This document shows, piece after piece, positions 44,348 to 54,948 of a DNA stretch of 64,000 nt (position 1 is the stretch's first letter; every line of letters starts with the position of its first letter). Source of the stretch: Microbotryum silenes-acaulis (lineage: Eukaryota > Basidiomycota > Microbotryomycetes > Microbotryales > Microbotryaceae); NCBI GenBank assembly GCA_003665825.1, contig QPFY01000025.1, forward strand, positions 62,001 through 126,000, written 5' to 3'. A program made the position numbers and the translations under genes. The notes under the pieces were generated by a model, which saw nothing but the letters and a program-made list of their open reading frames with translations, was not told the origin of the DNA and ran no database searches.

Positions 44348-46282
44348 ATGCGCTGGACGATGGCCCTCAACCTCGCCTTGGCGGTCTCGAGCGTTGCGGC
44401 GCAAGGCTTTGCCGCCTGGGACCTCTCCGTCCCAAAACGTTTTCGGGCGCCCGCGATCGAAGCTCAACTGCAAGTCGCCAAGGCCGCTCTCAAAGCACAA
44501 GGGGTCGACATCCTCCGGAGATCTGACGACGATGTGACGAATGTAGCCGATATCTTGGATGAGTCGTCGGCGCCCCTGTCGGAAGCGACGAACGAGATCC
44601 CAACTTCGCGCACCGCAATTCGTTTCGGCAGCTCTTCGGGGGGCGAGAGGGACGCTGTAGCCCAAAACCCTCTCATCACCGCACCCGCTAAACGAGGGTG
44701 CGCTCCCGTCTACAGCGGGTCCCGAACGACGATCAAAGGTACGGGGACGTTGCCGAAGCCGACGACGTTCGTGCAGCGCTCGGGGCAGGCGTTGAAGGTC
44801 AACGGAGGCAATTTCCGCATCATTGGGACCAACATCTACTGGCTCTGCAATGACGAAAATGTCGGACTGCCCAAGGGCTTGCCGACCGACAAGGGCCGAG
44901 TGCGCGAGGCTTTGTGAGTCGATGCGTGTCGATTGTTGGGTGCTAACGGAAAGAGACGTCTGAAAAGCTGATCGACACTTGTACCCTTGATAGAGCTGCT
45001 GCGGTTGCCTTCGGCGCCAACACCGTTCGCTTGACGACGTGTGCAACCAGTCTCGGCTCGCCAACCCTGTTGCAGCCTAATGCAACCAATTTCGCAGATG
45101 AGAACTACTGGGACATTCACGACTATGTGCTCTTTGCCGCACGCGAGTATGGACTCCGCGTCGTTCTTCCCTTGACCGACAAGTGAGTACTCTTCCAGAG
45201 TGGCCTAGGCATTTATCAAGAGCAAAAGACCATTTTCTTACTAGCATGGCATGCTTCTACATGGTCAGCTACGACTACTATCACGGGGGAAAGTACACCT
45301 TTTTACGCTGGAAGAAGTTGTCGTCGGGTCAAAACGGATCTCAATTCTTCACTAATTCGCAAGCGTGGAGCGCGTACATGGGGTATGTCCGCACGGTGAT
45401 GAACCGAAGGAACAAGTACTCCCGAGTGCAGTACAAGAATGACCCGACGATCTTGGCTTGGGAGACGGGTGAGTGCTCGTCAAAGTGCAAGGTTGGCTTG
45501 TATACAATTTACGGAAACTAACCCGGAGGATTCGATTTGGGACAGGGAATGAGCTGGGTGCGTATTTCGGTCGCGAGGGTTACCCCCCTCAAGCTTGGAC
45601 AGGCAAAGCTGCTGGTCGTGAGTATTCCGGTACCCTGGCATGAGCGTTCTACCTTGCCAGTCCTGATCATGTCTTTCCGTTTCTCTGTTGCCTGTTGCCC
45701 GTAGTTATCAAAGGTCTCGCACCCAACACCCTCGTGATCGACGGCACCGATGGTCTCTGGAACTACACGACCGGTGCGATCCCCCAAGGTGGAAAACTCA
45801 GCACCGTCGACATCGTCACCGACCACGTCTATCCGCGCAACTGGGGGATCATCAAAAAGGAGATTTCAATCGCACAGGGGTTCGGCAAGAACTTCCTCCT
45901 CGGTGGTGAGTCCCTAAAAGCTCAGCGCGGGTTCGCTTCTAATGGCACGTACTCACCTTGAGCCTTGAGGATTTTCTTCCCATCTGCCTCATCAGAATTC
46001 GACTGGACGGACAGCAATGGTGGTGACAGCTTGAGCAGCTTTTTGGCGCAAGCACTGAAGCAGCCTACGCTCGGGGCTCTCGTATGGAATATGTTCGCCC
46101 ACGATGCGCAATGCTGCAACTACGTCACCCACAACGAGCCTTACAGCATCTACTATCCAGATGGTAACTCGGCATCCGACCAACAAAAAGTACTGCAGCT
46201 ATCACAGTTCTTCTACAAGGCGACGGGTCGCACAGCGCCGAGAACCTTGGTCGCCGTCGCGTGTCCTCAGCCTGTCTTCTAG
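44348..46282 (+). CDS. Secreted GH5-type endo-beta-mannanase
   Basis: Glycoside hydrolase of the GH5 clan, most like fungal endo-1,4-beta-mannanases. It would hydrolyse mannan backbones outside the cell. Six exons: 44348-44913, 44994-45182, 45269-45468, 45546-45617, 45705-45905 and 45996-46282, 1515 nt, 504 aa. Signal peptide MRWTMALNLALAVSSVAAQG. A Ser/Arg-rich propeptide-like stretch runs to about residue 125. The catalytic barrel begins at KVNGGNFRIIGTNIYWLCND. The acid/base glutamate is in WETGNELG (E321) and the nucleophile in LLGEFDWTD (E410); both codons sit at exon junctions and form only after splicing. Other barrel motifs are present (NTVRLTT, VTDHVYPRNWG, GALVWNMFAHD). The 120-residue N-terminal extension is longer than usual. 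The subfamily assignment is inferred. Confidence 0.88.
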
Positions 46283-46670
46283 TCCAACTAATTTATTTCT
46301 CCTTAGACGACATCGTAGTATCTCGATGTGTTACTGGTATGGGCGTAATAGAGTGTTGTAATGTACTTGGTCAATGTTGGAATAAACTGCGGGGGTGGGC
46401 TGCAGCCATGTCTAGTGGCCGATACTCAGGCAGAGGTCAATAACGGATCCAGTCCAACATTCTTTCATATACTCCTTCAAGGGCAAGTAAAACTCATTGC
46501 AAAGAGACTCTGGGCGCAGTTAGGGCAAAACAAAAGAGATAACGGATCAACGGATCAACGGCGGCTAAAGGTTTGAACCTTGAGTTGTGCCCGAACGAAA
46601 ACTCTGACTGTGACAGGATGGCGAGTGATGACAGACATCGAGATGGAGTAGCCTTTTCCAACATCTATCT
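46283..46670. other. Short intergenic space between convergent genes
   Basis: Contains the 3' regions of the mannanase (plus) and the small secreted protein (minus). No gene is seen. Confidence 0.5.
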
Positions 46671-47093
46671 CTAAATCGCGTCAGACTGGCAGTGTTTCTC
46701 GCAGGCGATGAGCTCATAGGGTCCACTGCAAGGCGAAGTAGGAAAGCGACGAGTCAGAGTCAGATCACGCAGGGCGAAATCTTTTGGCACAGCACATAAT
46801 CAGGAACGCGAGGTGACTTACATGTGGTATTTTTCGTATTCGAGCTCGCAGTTATGCTTGCATTGGCTGTAAACAGTACGGACTCGCACCATGACACGAC
46901 GGACCAGATTGTGTCCACTATCGGCTTTCTGAGTGCCTTTGAAGCTGTAGAATGGCCATAGGAATCGCGTTGAGCACGTTTGTGTCGATGAAGGAAGTTA
47001 CCAAGGAAGCGCTCACATGTCACTTTGGAGGACAGGCGCCGCCGCGGCGAAGCCGACAAGGAGCGTAGCAAGGACAATTAGGGAGAATCGCAT
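46671..47093 (-). CDS. Small secreted protein with paired CxxxC motifs
   Basis: Three exons on the minus strand: 47093-47017, 46944-46822 and 46725-46671, 255 nt, 84 aa. A clear signal peptide (MRFSLIVLATLLVGFAAAAP) leaves a mature chain of about 65 residues. Four cysteines are arranged as CKHNC and CEKHC, separated by a stretch of about 17 residues that reads ELEYEKYHIGPYELIA. Two CxxxC pairs on likely helices suggest a disulfide-stapled helical hairpin, as in alpha-hairpinin-type peptides; that fold is inferred. All junctions use standard sites (GTGAGC/CAG and GTAAGT/CAG). It is too fragmented by introns to appear as an open frame. It neighbours the mannanase tail-to-tail. Function unknown. 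Confidence 0.65.
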
Positions 47094-49721
47094 CTTGGTA
47101 TTGCGTGTTCGGCGTGTTAGGGATGTGACGGGGAACGACCAGGAAAAGTGGAGGTGATGAAGATGAAGGAAAGAAGTTTTCGCGGGACCGGACGGGCCAT
47201 TATAGAGCCTAGCGAGGCTCCGTGGAGTACATGTGGGGTTACATGTGGGGTCGAACGGTCACATGATCATTGGATTAAGAATTTGATCGTTTTCGAGGAG
47301 GCGGTTTGTGACGTTCCATAAAAAGAGGGGGGGGGGGGGGGCAGCCATGCCGAGAAAGGCTGAGACTTGGACTACTCGGCTAAATGTTCGATCAGCTGAC
47401 CGATTTGTTCGGAACGTAGCTGACTGATCGGAGCGTTGACTCATCTCAGCGGTGCAACACGGCCCCGCGCGCACCGGCTAAGATGGCAAAGGGATCGGTG
47501 TGATAACCCCATGCCGGCTCCTCTTCGCGGCGGGCGAGCGGACCTGTCGAATACTCCCCTTTGTTCAGCTTGCAACATTTTTCCCACAACATTTCCTTGG
47601 ACAAATTCCATTTCTGAAGTGAAGTTCATAGAAACGGTTGACATCCCTCTCTCACAGTTAATTTGGCAACTCACACGGTCAGCCAGCAAGGGGTGGGAAA
47701 CAGCTGTGATACGCAGCATTTCCCATCCCCCTTCCCCCCTACCCCCCTGACGAGCTCCCAAGTTGCTCGTTGGGCAACGCCGATAGGCGTGTGCGTTTCA
47801 GTCACCTGCAGAACCGTTAATTGTGTTGGAGCTCTTGAAACCACAACCAAACGAGCTCGGTAGATATTTATCCCGCCTGGAGATTGAGTTCCGGGGGTTG
47901 AACGTCGTGTCGGGCACTCTCTCCACTCGCGCAAGCCGGCAGAATCGCCGGTGCTCGCCGAGCAGCCTTCGGGTCCGCTTCACATATGGCGTCCAGACCA
48001 GATTTCTGGGAGAGCAAAAACGCAGGAAAGATACGTAAGCGACCCAGTTACCCGGCGTCAGCCACAAATCGAAGAGGCGGAGGAGCTAGCTTTGACGTCA
48101 AGCTCGGGGATCGGAGGGGGGTTCTTCCACAAACCCCCTGTCGGAGGGCAGGCCGATCGCGCGCCGACACCGTCCAGGGCGGCAGGACAATTGCACCGCT
48201 CAATGCATCAACCTACAAACCTGGCGAAGAAACGATATAGAAGAGTGACCCCTTTGCTAGAAGTGCGTATGACGACTACAGCCGGAGGAGTCCTCACTTT
48301 CCACTTCAATTTTTGAGCTGCTCTACCGCGCTCAATTTTACTGCTACGAGGATGCCGCTGGCACCACTGGCATTGTACAAGCTTTGCCTTTATTCCAATT
48401 TCGCACCGTTTTTGTTTTTGTATGAAACTCATCGCTAATTTGCAAGACGAGAAAACCCCCTACGGAACTAAAGGAGATGCTGCCCTGTATGCACGATGAT
48501 GACCACAACCGCCGCTCGATGCGTTGTAACTAGCAGAACAGACCAACCCGATACATCCGAGTTCAAGTCCCCCCCACCCACGGTTGCTCCCTCCCAGAGA
48601 CGAATGAAAGGAAGATTGAAGATAATACACAAGGAATCGGGAAACGATGGAGGAATTGTTGGTGGTGGTACATGTGTTGTACAGGCGAATCCGATTATAG
48701 TTGTACAGTTGAACCTTCTTCGATCTTTTGACTTCAGACCCCCCCCGAGACCGCCATACTCCTTGAAGCCCCTTAATTCTTTGACACGCGTCGAACAAGG
48801 CCTCCGATGGCACAAACATCCCGCTCAATCCGAATGATTCACGTGGTCCAAAGGGGGGATGTAACCCCCTGCGACCGCAGCAATCACCTACCCCTTGTAC
48901 CCAACTGCGCTGGATTTGCACCGCGGATTCCAAACCCCTTTTCGGTTACCGACCCCAGATCACCCCCATTTCAATGACTGCAACTGCGAAACAGGCCTAC
49001 TTCGCACAAAAACACACAATCCATAGATTTCCGGGGAAAGTCACGGAGCATGTGACAGTCCATTGGACACGCCTCGGTCTGCAGCGCGGGCGGGTGGCCG
49101 ACAACACCGGCGCGCGGCTGGAGACAAGAGGCGGGGTATACCTTCCGCAGGGGCCTCGCTTCCCTGCGGCGTACTCCCAATCTCGGAACGCACACTCGAG
49201 TCCCGTTATACGTGCAGGTGGTTCCCAATCACCGCAGATACTGGGGAAAGAAGGAGCATGAGGCCCACGACGGTGATGTCTTTGGGTGGAACCTCGCTCG
49301 AGTGTGGATGTGTATGGCGGTTCGGTACCCGAGTCACCCGCCGCGCGGCCGCGACTCCGAGCGAGCAGCAAAGCAAGGAGAGGCGAGCCACGCAGGCAGT
49401 TTGTGCCGGCCTTGAACAGGAGATCACGGAGTCGCTCGACCGAAAGAGAAGACAGACCCGGCCCTTGAGAGGAGTGGAAAACTCACGGCGTAGTCCAGGA
49501 GAGGGCCAAGGGGATCCGCTTTCGCTGTGTGTCATCGTGATGTGGCAGAAGCTCGAACCAAGGGCGACAATGCCCGCCGGCGCAAAGAACCCGAGGCTCC
49601 TGGGGAGTACGAAAGCCTATGAGGAGGAATGGCAAAAAGAGCGAGAGAAAACAGGTTCAGTATGCTGGCGTGTTTGGGAGACATTTTGGCGATTGAGAAA
49701 GAGGGAAAGGGGACTTGTGAT
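47094..49721. other. Gene-poor 2.6 kb
   Basis: The first 150 bases are the presumed promoter of the small secreted protein. A 15-G run lies at 47327-47341. No other stretch has a supportable gene, and a 305-aa plus-strand frame from 49063 is mostly arginine-rich antisense and runs into the retrotransposon. Confidence 0.45.
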
Positions 49722-52700
49722 TTTTATTTGGTTTTTGGTTTGTGGTTCTTGGCTGGGTAGGGAGGAGCGCCGTCTACTTCATCGTGCCAATCTGAGCTCC
49801 AACCTCTCCTTCAGTCCCGCCATCTCCTTGTCCATGCTCGACATCGCTCTGGCGTGGCGATGGAGATCCCAGCGTCGGTTGCTGAGAGTGTCGAGCGCCA
49901 GCGCAATGAAGGCGCGGATTGGGCGCTTTTTCGACGTCGGAAGGCGAGCGCGCAGTCGAGGGAGGCCGTGCTCGATCTGAAGTGCCGTGTAGTCGAGGTC
50001 GAGGATCGACACGACCCCCAGCGCGTCGCAGAGAACGGACCTAGCTGCTTGCCAAAATTGAGAAGAGTCAGGGCAATCATGCCAAAAGTGAGTAAAGTCA
50101 TCCTCCACCCCTGCCAGGCTGCATGCCTGCACGAGGCAGCAGGCTGAGTCGCCATGCCGCTGCACAAACTGGCGCTTCCGCGTTGGCGTGAAGTGGTACG
50201 CCAGCTTGAAGTGCACCTCGCGCTCGCGGGCCGTGGCGGGCCCGGTGTGGAACCACACCCAGAAGAGTCGCCTTTCTTTGGGTGTGGCGAGTGATCCAGG
50301 GCGTTGTGTGTGGTCGAAACGTCGATGGTTGATGACGCGTCGAAGTCGCGCAATGGTGTAAGGTCTGTCCAAGTTCAACATTCTCCACTGATCAGCACAC
50401 AAGGGGCCGGAGGGGAGGGGAAGTTTTTGATCAGGCATGCCGACCGGAGTCGCTCTGGGCAAGATGTGCTCGAGGGGACCGCCGGGCCGGACTCCAGGTG
50501 CTCCAACAACACGAATGACGGGTGGTCGACGTGCGAGGACGGGAACAGGAGGCGGAAGCGGCGGGATGAGGCGATCGCCTGCGACCTGGATCCACGCCTG
50601 GACTTGATCGCGCTTCCATTGCCAAAGGTTGGACAGCTCCGAGCCGTCGCCTTGGGGATGCTTCTCAGGGGTCCAGGGCACCGTTGGAGCTGCGGGGTAT
50701 TGGGCTCGCGCATAGATGTCAGCGATGGTGCGTTCGAAACTGAAAAGCTTCGCCAAACGCTTATCCTGCTCCGAGAACGGCCGCGAGTCATGCAGACCAG
50801 GTTGGAGGGGAGAAAGAGAAAGAAAATTGGAGACCGAAAGTTTGGCAGGATCGACGACGGCAGGGTAGCGTTCAGCGACCGAGAGCACCGCTCGCCAGCG
50901 GGGATGTAGCTCCCGGGGTGCGTCGGCGTTCCTCCACGTCCACAGATCCGTAGCAAAGTCAAAGGTCGGAAGCGCTCGCCGGATGGAACTCCGAGCCAGA
51001 TCGCTCCAAATCGCAGTTGACCCGCCGGCCAGCACGTCCCAAATCCGTACCGAGACTGAATCCACCACATCTTGGATGCTCACGACGCTGAGACCACCTC
51101 GCGCCCGTGTCGTGAAGACGACCGATTGCTTGTAGTCACTGCGCCGCGGTCCTCCCTTCACAAAGTCGGCAAGCTTGCGCTCGATCGCCTTGATCACGTC
51201 GGATGGCGGTACGTCGGCGGAGAGAGAGTGCAGCACCTTGGAGATGCCGTAGCGGTTGAGATAGAAAGCCCGGGTATGATGCGTCATCCATCGGTCGCGC
51301 ACCGAGAGAATCACTCGATCGACCCTTCGCTCAAGATCATGGAATCCCAGCCTGTTGTTGCCGTCAGGCGCAAACTGGAGACCGATCCAAGGAAGAGACT
51401 CGTCCGGTGCCACGAACGACAGTTTGGACAAGTCCGCGCGATCCCACAACGTCGCGCCCAATGGCATCACCACGGTTTTGTCGGTGTTTAGACGGCCGTT
51501 CGTCGCGAGTCGCCAATCCCGAGCTAACGCCTCGAGCGAAGCAATAGCTTCCGGTCCAGCGACAGCGACGACGGCGTCATCCGCGAACGCCAAATTGGTG
51601 ATGCATCGAGTCTGCGGACGAGGAGCCAGCTCCGGAAGAGTGATAGTCAGCGCAATGTTGCGTCGACTGAGAGAATCAAGGAAGGGTTGGAATACCACAT
51701 CCCAGACAGAAGAAGAGAGAGGATCGCCCTGGCCAAGACCGCACAGGAGTCGCACCGTCTCGGTAAGGAAACCGTTGACAATGTACCGCGCTGTGGACGT
51801 CTCGCCGTTGTAGAGCATCCGCAAGACGCGCTGGAAAGATTCCGGCGCGCCGAGAGCCTCAAACACCGCAAAGACCCAGTCGTGCTCGACCATGTCGTAA
51901 GCCGAGCTCTGATCCAGGGAGAGGAGCGCTGCTGTCGGGAACTCTGCCCCACGACCCCTAATCTCGTCGATCAGGAGCCTCAGATGCAAAGCCGCGTCCG
52001 CTGGTCTTCGCCCCTTGACGAACCCATGCTGTCCGGCCGGAAGAACATCGGGGAGGATCCGGTTCAGACGAGCCACGTAGACCTTGGTGAAGATCTTGTA
52101 GTCGCATTCCCGCAAGGTGATCGGACGATACGATTTGAGGTCGCACCGCGCTGCACCAGGTTTGTTGTGTTTGAACAAGAGGCGCACATTGGCCTGGCTC
52201 TGTTGTGGAGTAAGGGAGCCTCGAGTAATCAGCTCGTTGTAGGCTCGAGTCAAGAGAGGGGCCCCAAGCAAGGGGCAGGCTCGATACATCTCATAGGGGA
52301 CCCCTGAAGGACCCGGAGATCGACCTTCGTGCGTGGTTCGAATCGCTGCGAGCACCTCGGCTTCGCTGATGGGCTCGGCAAGAATGTCGACGTGCGAATT
52401 CGAGAAGCGCCGAAGGAAGCGAGCGTCGGAAAGCGGGTCGTCACAAGGTCTTGCTGATCTGATGGGTCCCAAGAGCTCATCCCGCATCGTCACGACCTGT
52501 TCCGGATCCTTCGCTTCGACAAGGTAGTGCTGCTGGAAATGAGAATGGGTGTGCTCGAGCGCGCGCTCAATGTCAGTGGTGAGCTCGCCATCAGCGAGCC
52601 GGATACTCTGAAACTTCACATCCCGGGACCGAGCAGCCAGTTTGGCATGAACCGGACGACTGAGACGTTCCTCGGATGCAATCTCGGGAACGTGCGCCCT

Positions 52701-53980
52701 GATCCGGGACTGCCTTGCTCGCTCGTTCACAAGTTTGGTGAGAGCGTCGTGGGTGTTCGTCCAGTCGATGACGTCAAAGGGGCTCATCACCCGACGAGAC
52801 TCAATGTCCTGCAGTCGAGATACCAGCATCATCTCGAGGGCGTTGCGCTCCCGATACAGACGCCGAGACAGCTCCAGAGCTTGGACCCGAGACTCCGAGA
52901 GTACGCGCTGAAGGTCCGCGACCGGATCCCCAGACGGTGCCTGCTCAAGGAGAGGAGTGACGAACTCCTTAAACTCGGCGTGTTTGAAGGTTGACGAGTT
53001 GATGCGGGTCAGAAAATGAGCCGCCTGGGGAAGGCAGAGCTCCTCTTCGACCTCGGCACCACTTGCGCGCAGCCTAAATGTGACCGTAACCGGTCGATGA
53101 TCCGACATGGATCGAGAGATATTGTACAGAGTGGAAGCAGAAACGATCCGTCGCTCGTGTCGCCGCTGCACCAGAACAAAGTCGATGCGCGCGCGCGAAA
53201 TGAGCCGGCCGTCCTTGCTGAGATGCGGGCGCGTGGTCGCCGGCGACAGTGGGTGCATGAGCCGAATGGCATCCGTGTACGCCCCGTCGAGCCGCGACAT
53301 AAGCGCGGGCCAGTGGTGGGTGTTCGGGCGGTCCACCTGTCGCACTCGATCCACCGCGGGAATAGGGCAGTCGTTGAGATCGCCGGCGACGAACCGAATG
53401 TGAGAGGAGACCGTAGCCCGAAATTGAAGGGAAATGAAGAAGAGGAGGCGCTCGGCGGGTTGAACCGGAGCGTAGATATTGTTGAGTTTGACGACGTCCG
53501 TCGAACCCCGCACATCGAAGGTGGTCACGAGTAAGCGCCCGCCAAGAGACTGACGCGTGCGACGATGACCACCGAGAAGAGGAGAAGAGCTTGGAATCAA
53601 AGTGAGGCAGTGTTGAGAAAAGTAGGCCTCGCCCTGGTGGGACTGGGCGTACTCGTGGCGTATGTGAGATTGTCGTGATTTAGGAACATTGTGTTCCTGG
53701 AGAAGGATAGCAGAAGGGGGAGGTGTGAGCGAAGTGAAATACGAAAGAAGCAGACGACGTCGTTCAGGGGTATTGAAGCCCCTGTTGACGTTCCAGGTCA
53801 TGATGATGAACTCAATCATTACGATCGCGCCTTCGTTGCAGCAGCAGCTCCCTTGATGGACAACATAGGTCCGAATGTGGGTGAGAGGAGCGGGTCCGCA
53901 GCAGTCGATTCGTTCCAGTCCGATGTGCGCGCGACGCTGGTGAGACGCTGGATACGCTCGGACCGGCGAAGACCCTGGGA
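49722..53980 (-). mobile_element. Non-LTR retrotransposon A (LINE), 5' truncated
   Basis: The element reads right to left. It retains about the last 50 codons of ORF1, an intact ORF2 and a very short A-rich 3' end (minus-strand A runs at 49722-49745). The ORF1 remnant ends in a TAA that overlaps the ORF2 ATG (TAATG, around 53818-53822). The sequence of this element stops making sense at a minus-strand A9 near 53981, which I take as the junction with element B. Boundaries are inferred; no target-site duplication was identified. Confidence 0.7.
49779..53819 (-). CDS. LINE ORF2: APE endonuclease and reverse transcriptase (element A)
   Basis: 1346 residues without interruption. An AP-endonuclease-type domain comes first (MIEFIIMTWNVNRGF, LQEHNV, FVAGDLNDCP, SMSDHRPVTVTF), with the catalytic Asp/Asn/His residues in place. 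The reverse transcriptase follows (EGRSPGPSGVPYEMYRACPL, RPITLRECDYKIFTKVYVAR, GQHGFVKGRRPADA, LGQGDPLSS, NLAFADDAVVAV at about residue 743), with the FADD active site intact. A C-terminal Cys/His segment (CCLVQACSLAGVEDDFTHFW, then HDC) resembles the zinc-binding region of RT proteins. The layout fits the L1-like group of APE LINEs. An undamaged ORF of this length suggests recent activity, although ORF1 is missing. Confidence 0.93.
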   Translation of the reverse strand: MIEFIIMTWNVNRGFNTPERRRLLLSYFTSLTPPPSAILLQEHNVPKSRQSHIRHEYAQSHQGEAYFSQHCLTLIPSSSPLLGGHRRTRQSLGGRLLVTTFDVRGSTDVVKLNNIYAPVQPAERLLFFISLQFRATVSSHIRFVAGDLNDCPIPAVDRVRQVDRPNTHHWPALMSRLDGAYTDAIRLMHPLSPATTRPHLSKDGRLISRARIDFVLVQRRHERRIVSASTLYNISRSMSDHRPVTVTFRLRASGAEVEEELCLPQAAHFLTRINSSTFKHAEFKEFVTPLLEQAPSGDPVADLQRVLSESRVQALELSRRLYRERNALEMMLVSRLQDIESRRVMSPFDVIDWTNTHDALTKLVNERARQSRIRAHVPEIASEERLSRPVHAKLAARSRDVKFQSIRLADGELTTDIERALEHTHSHFQQHYLVEAKDPEQVVTMRDELLGPIRSARPCDDPLSDARFLRRFSNSHVDILAEPISEAEVLAAIRTTHEGRSPGPSGVPYEMYRACPLLGAPLLTRAYNELITRGSLTPQQSQANVRLLFKHNKPGAARCDLKSYRPITLRECDYKIFTKVYVARLNRILPDVLPAGQHGFVKGRRPADAALHLRLLIDEIRGRGAEFPTAALLSLDQSSAYDMVEHDWVFAVFEALGAPESFQRVLRMLYNGETSTARYIVNGFLTETVRLLCGLGQGDPLSSSVWDVVFQPFLDSLSRRNIALTITLPELAPRPQTRCITNLAFADDAVVAVAGPEAIASLEALARDWRLATNGRLNTDKTVVMPLGATLWDRADLSKLSFVAPDESLPWIGLQFAPDGNNRLGFHDLERRVDRVILSVRDRWMTHHTRAFYLNRYGISKVLHSLSADVPPSDVIKAIERKLADFVKGGPRRSDYKQSVVFTTRARGGLSVVSIQDVVDSVSVRIWDVLAGGSTAIWSDLARSSIRRALPTFDFATDLWTWRNADAPRELHPRWRAVLSVAERYPAVVDPAKLSVSNFLSLSPLQPGLHDSRPFSEQDKRLAKLFSFERTIADIYARAQYPAAPTVPWTPEKHPQGDGSELSNLWQWKRDQVQAWIQVAGDRLIPPLPPPVPVLARRPPVIRVVGAPGVRPGGPLEHILPRATPVGMPDQKLPLPSGPLCADQWRMLNLDRPYTIARLRRVINHRRFDHTQRPGSLATPKERRLFWVWFHTGPATAREREVHFKLAYHFTPTRKRQFVQRHGDSACCLVQACSLAGVEDDFTHFWHDCPDSSQFWQAARSVLCDALGVVSILDLDYTALQIEHGLPRLRARLPTSKKRPIRAFIALALDTLSNRRWDLHRHARAMSSMDKEMAGLKERLELRLAR

Positions 53981-54948
53981 TTTTTTTTTGTTTGACTGGG
54001 GCTCATAAATTGCAATCCTTCGGGTTGGCTGGGACCGCTACAAAAAGAGCTAAAAGAGGTTATAAAGCAACGACGGCGAGCAGTTGGGTGAAAGTCAAAC
54101 CCCTGCGCGCAAAGAGCGCTGCGCAGATCAAAACCCGCCGAGCACCTAACGCGGACTCCAACGGGCGGTGAGTACTGCTGCCGCTTCACGTCCCAAGAGT
54201 GGGAGCGAAGATACTCGAAAACCAGGCAAGAGCGCCTAGAGAAAGAAGGGGGAGAGTATACAGAAAGTCACGACTGGGGATAGGGAGAACCAGGAATACT
54301 AAGACAGAGAGGAGGGGAACACACCCGAGGGGCCAAGGGAGGGGGTCGAAGCCGGAGGTAGAGGTCCCCAGGGACTAACAGGCCGCAGCCAAGCCCCAGC
54401 TACTCGTCACCCCGACAGCGCCTGATGTCCTCCCTTGGCTGAGTCTCGAGTGCTGGCTGTTGAGCCGTTGGGGCCGAGCGAAAGACGATCCAATACAACG
54501 AAACGAGCCTCGCCTTGACGCGAGGATATTGACCAAGAACGAGCGACCTTTCTTCCCGAGCCATGCCGTAGATCTTGACCAACGCGAACGAACGAACCAT
54601 TCGACGGAATCCAACACACGGCTTAGGAATAAAAGGGGAAGTGGCTGAAGCGTAGTCAACAACCGAGCAACAGGAACGAGAAGAGGAAGGGAAGGGAAAA
54701 AGGGGGGACAGGAGAGGGGAAACTTCACAAAGCCTCCAACGCAAAGACGATCGACCCGGCTTGCCGATCCATCCAAGAACGAAAACCGCTACTGCGCAAA
54801 GTAGAGAGAGAGAGAGAGAGAGAGGTGCGCAGCCTTCCACTGCGCAACAAGTTTCAAGACAGTCAGCTTCTAAAAGAGAAGTCGACCTCCGAAAAAGAAG
54901 GGAGGAAAGGAGGGGAGGAAAATGGGAAGGAAGAACTTAACTCGGTCA

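Noticed and set aside
49063..49980. A 305-aa plus-strand ORF
   Set aside because: It is Arg/Ser-rich, overlaps the 3' end of the LINE ORF2 in antisense and has no domain.
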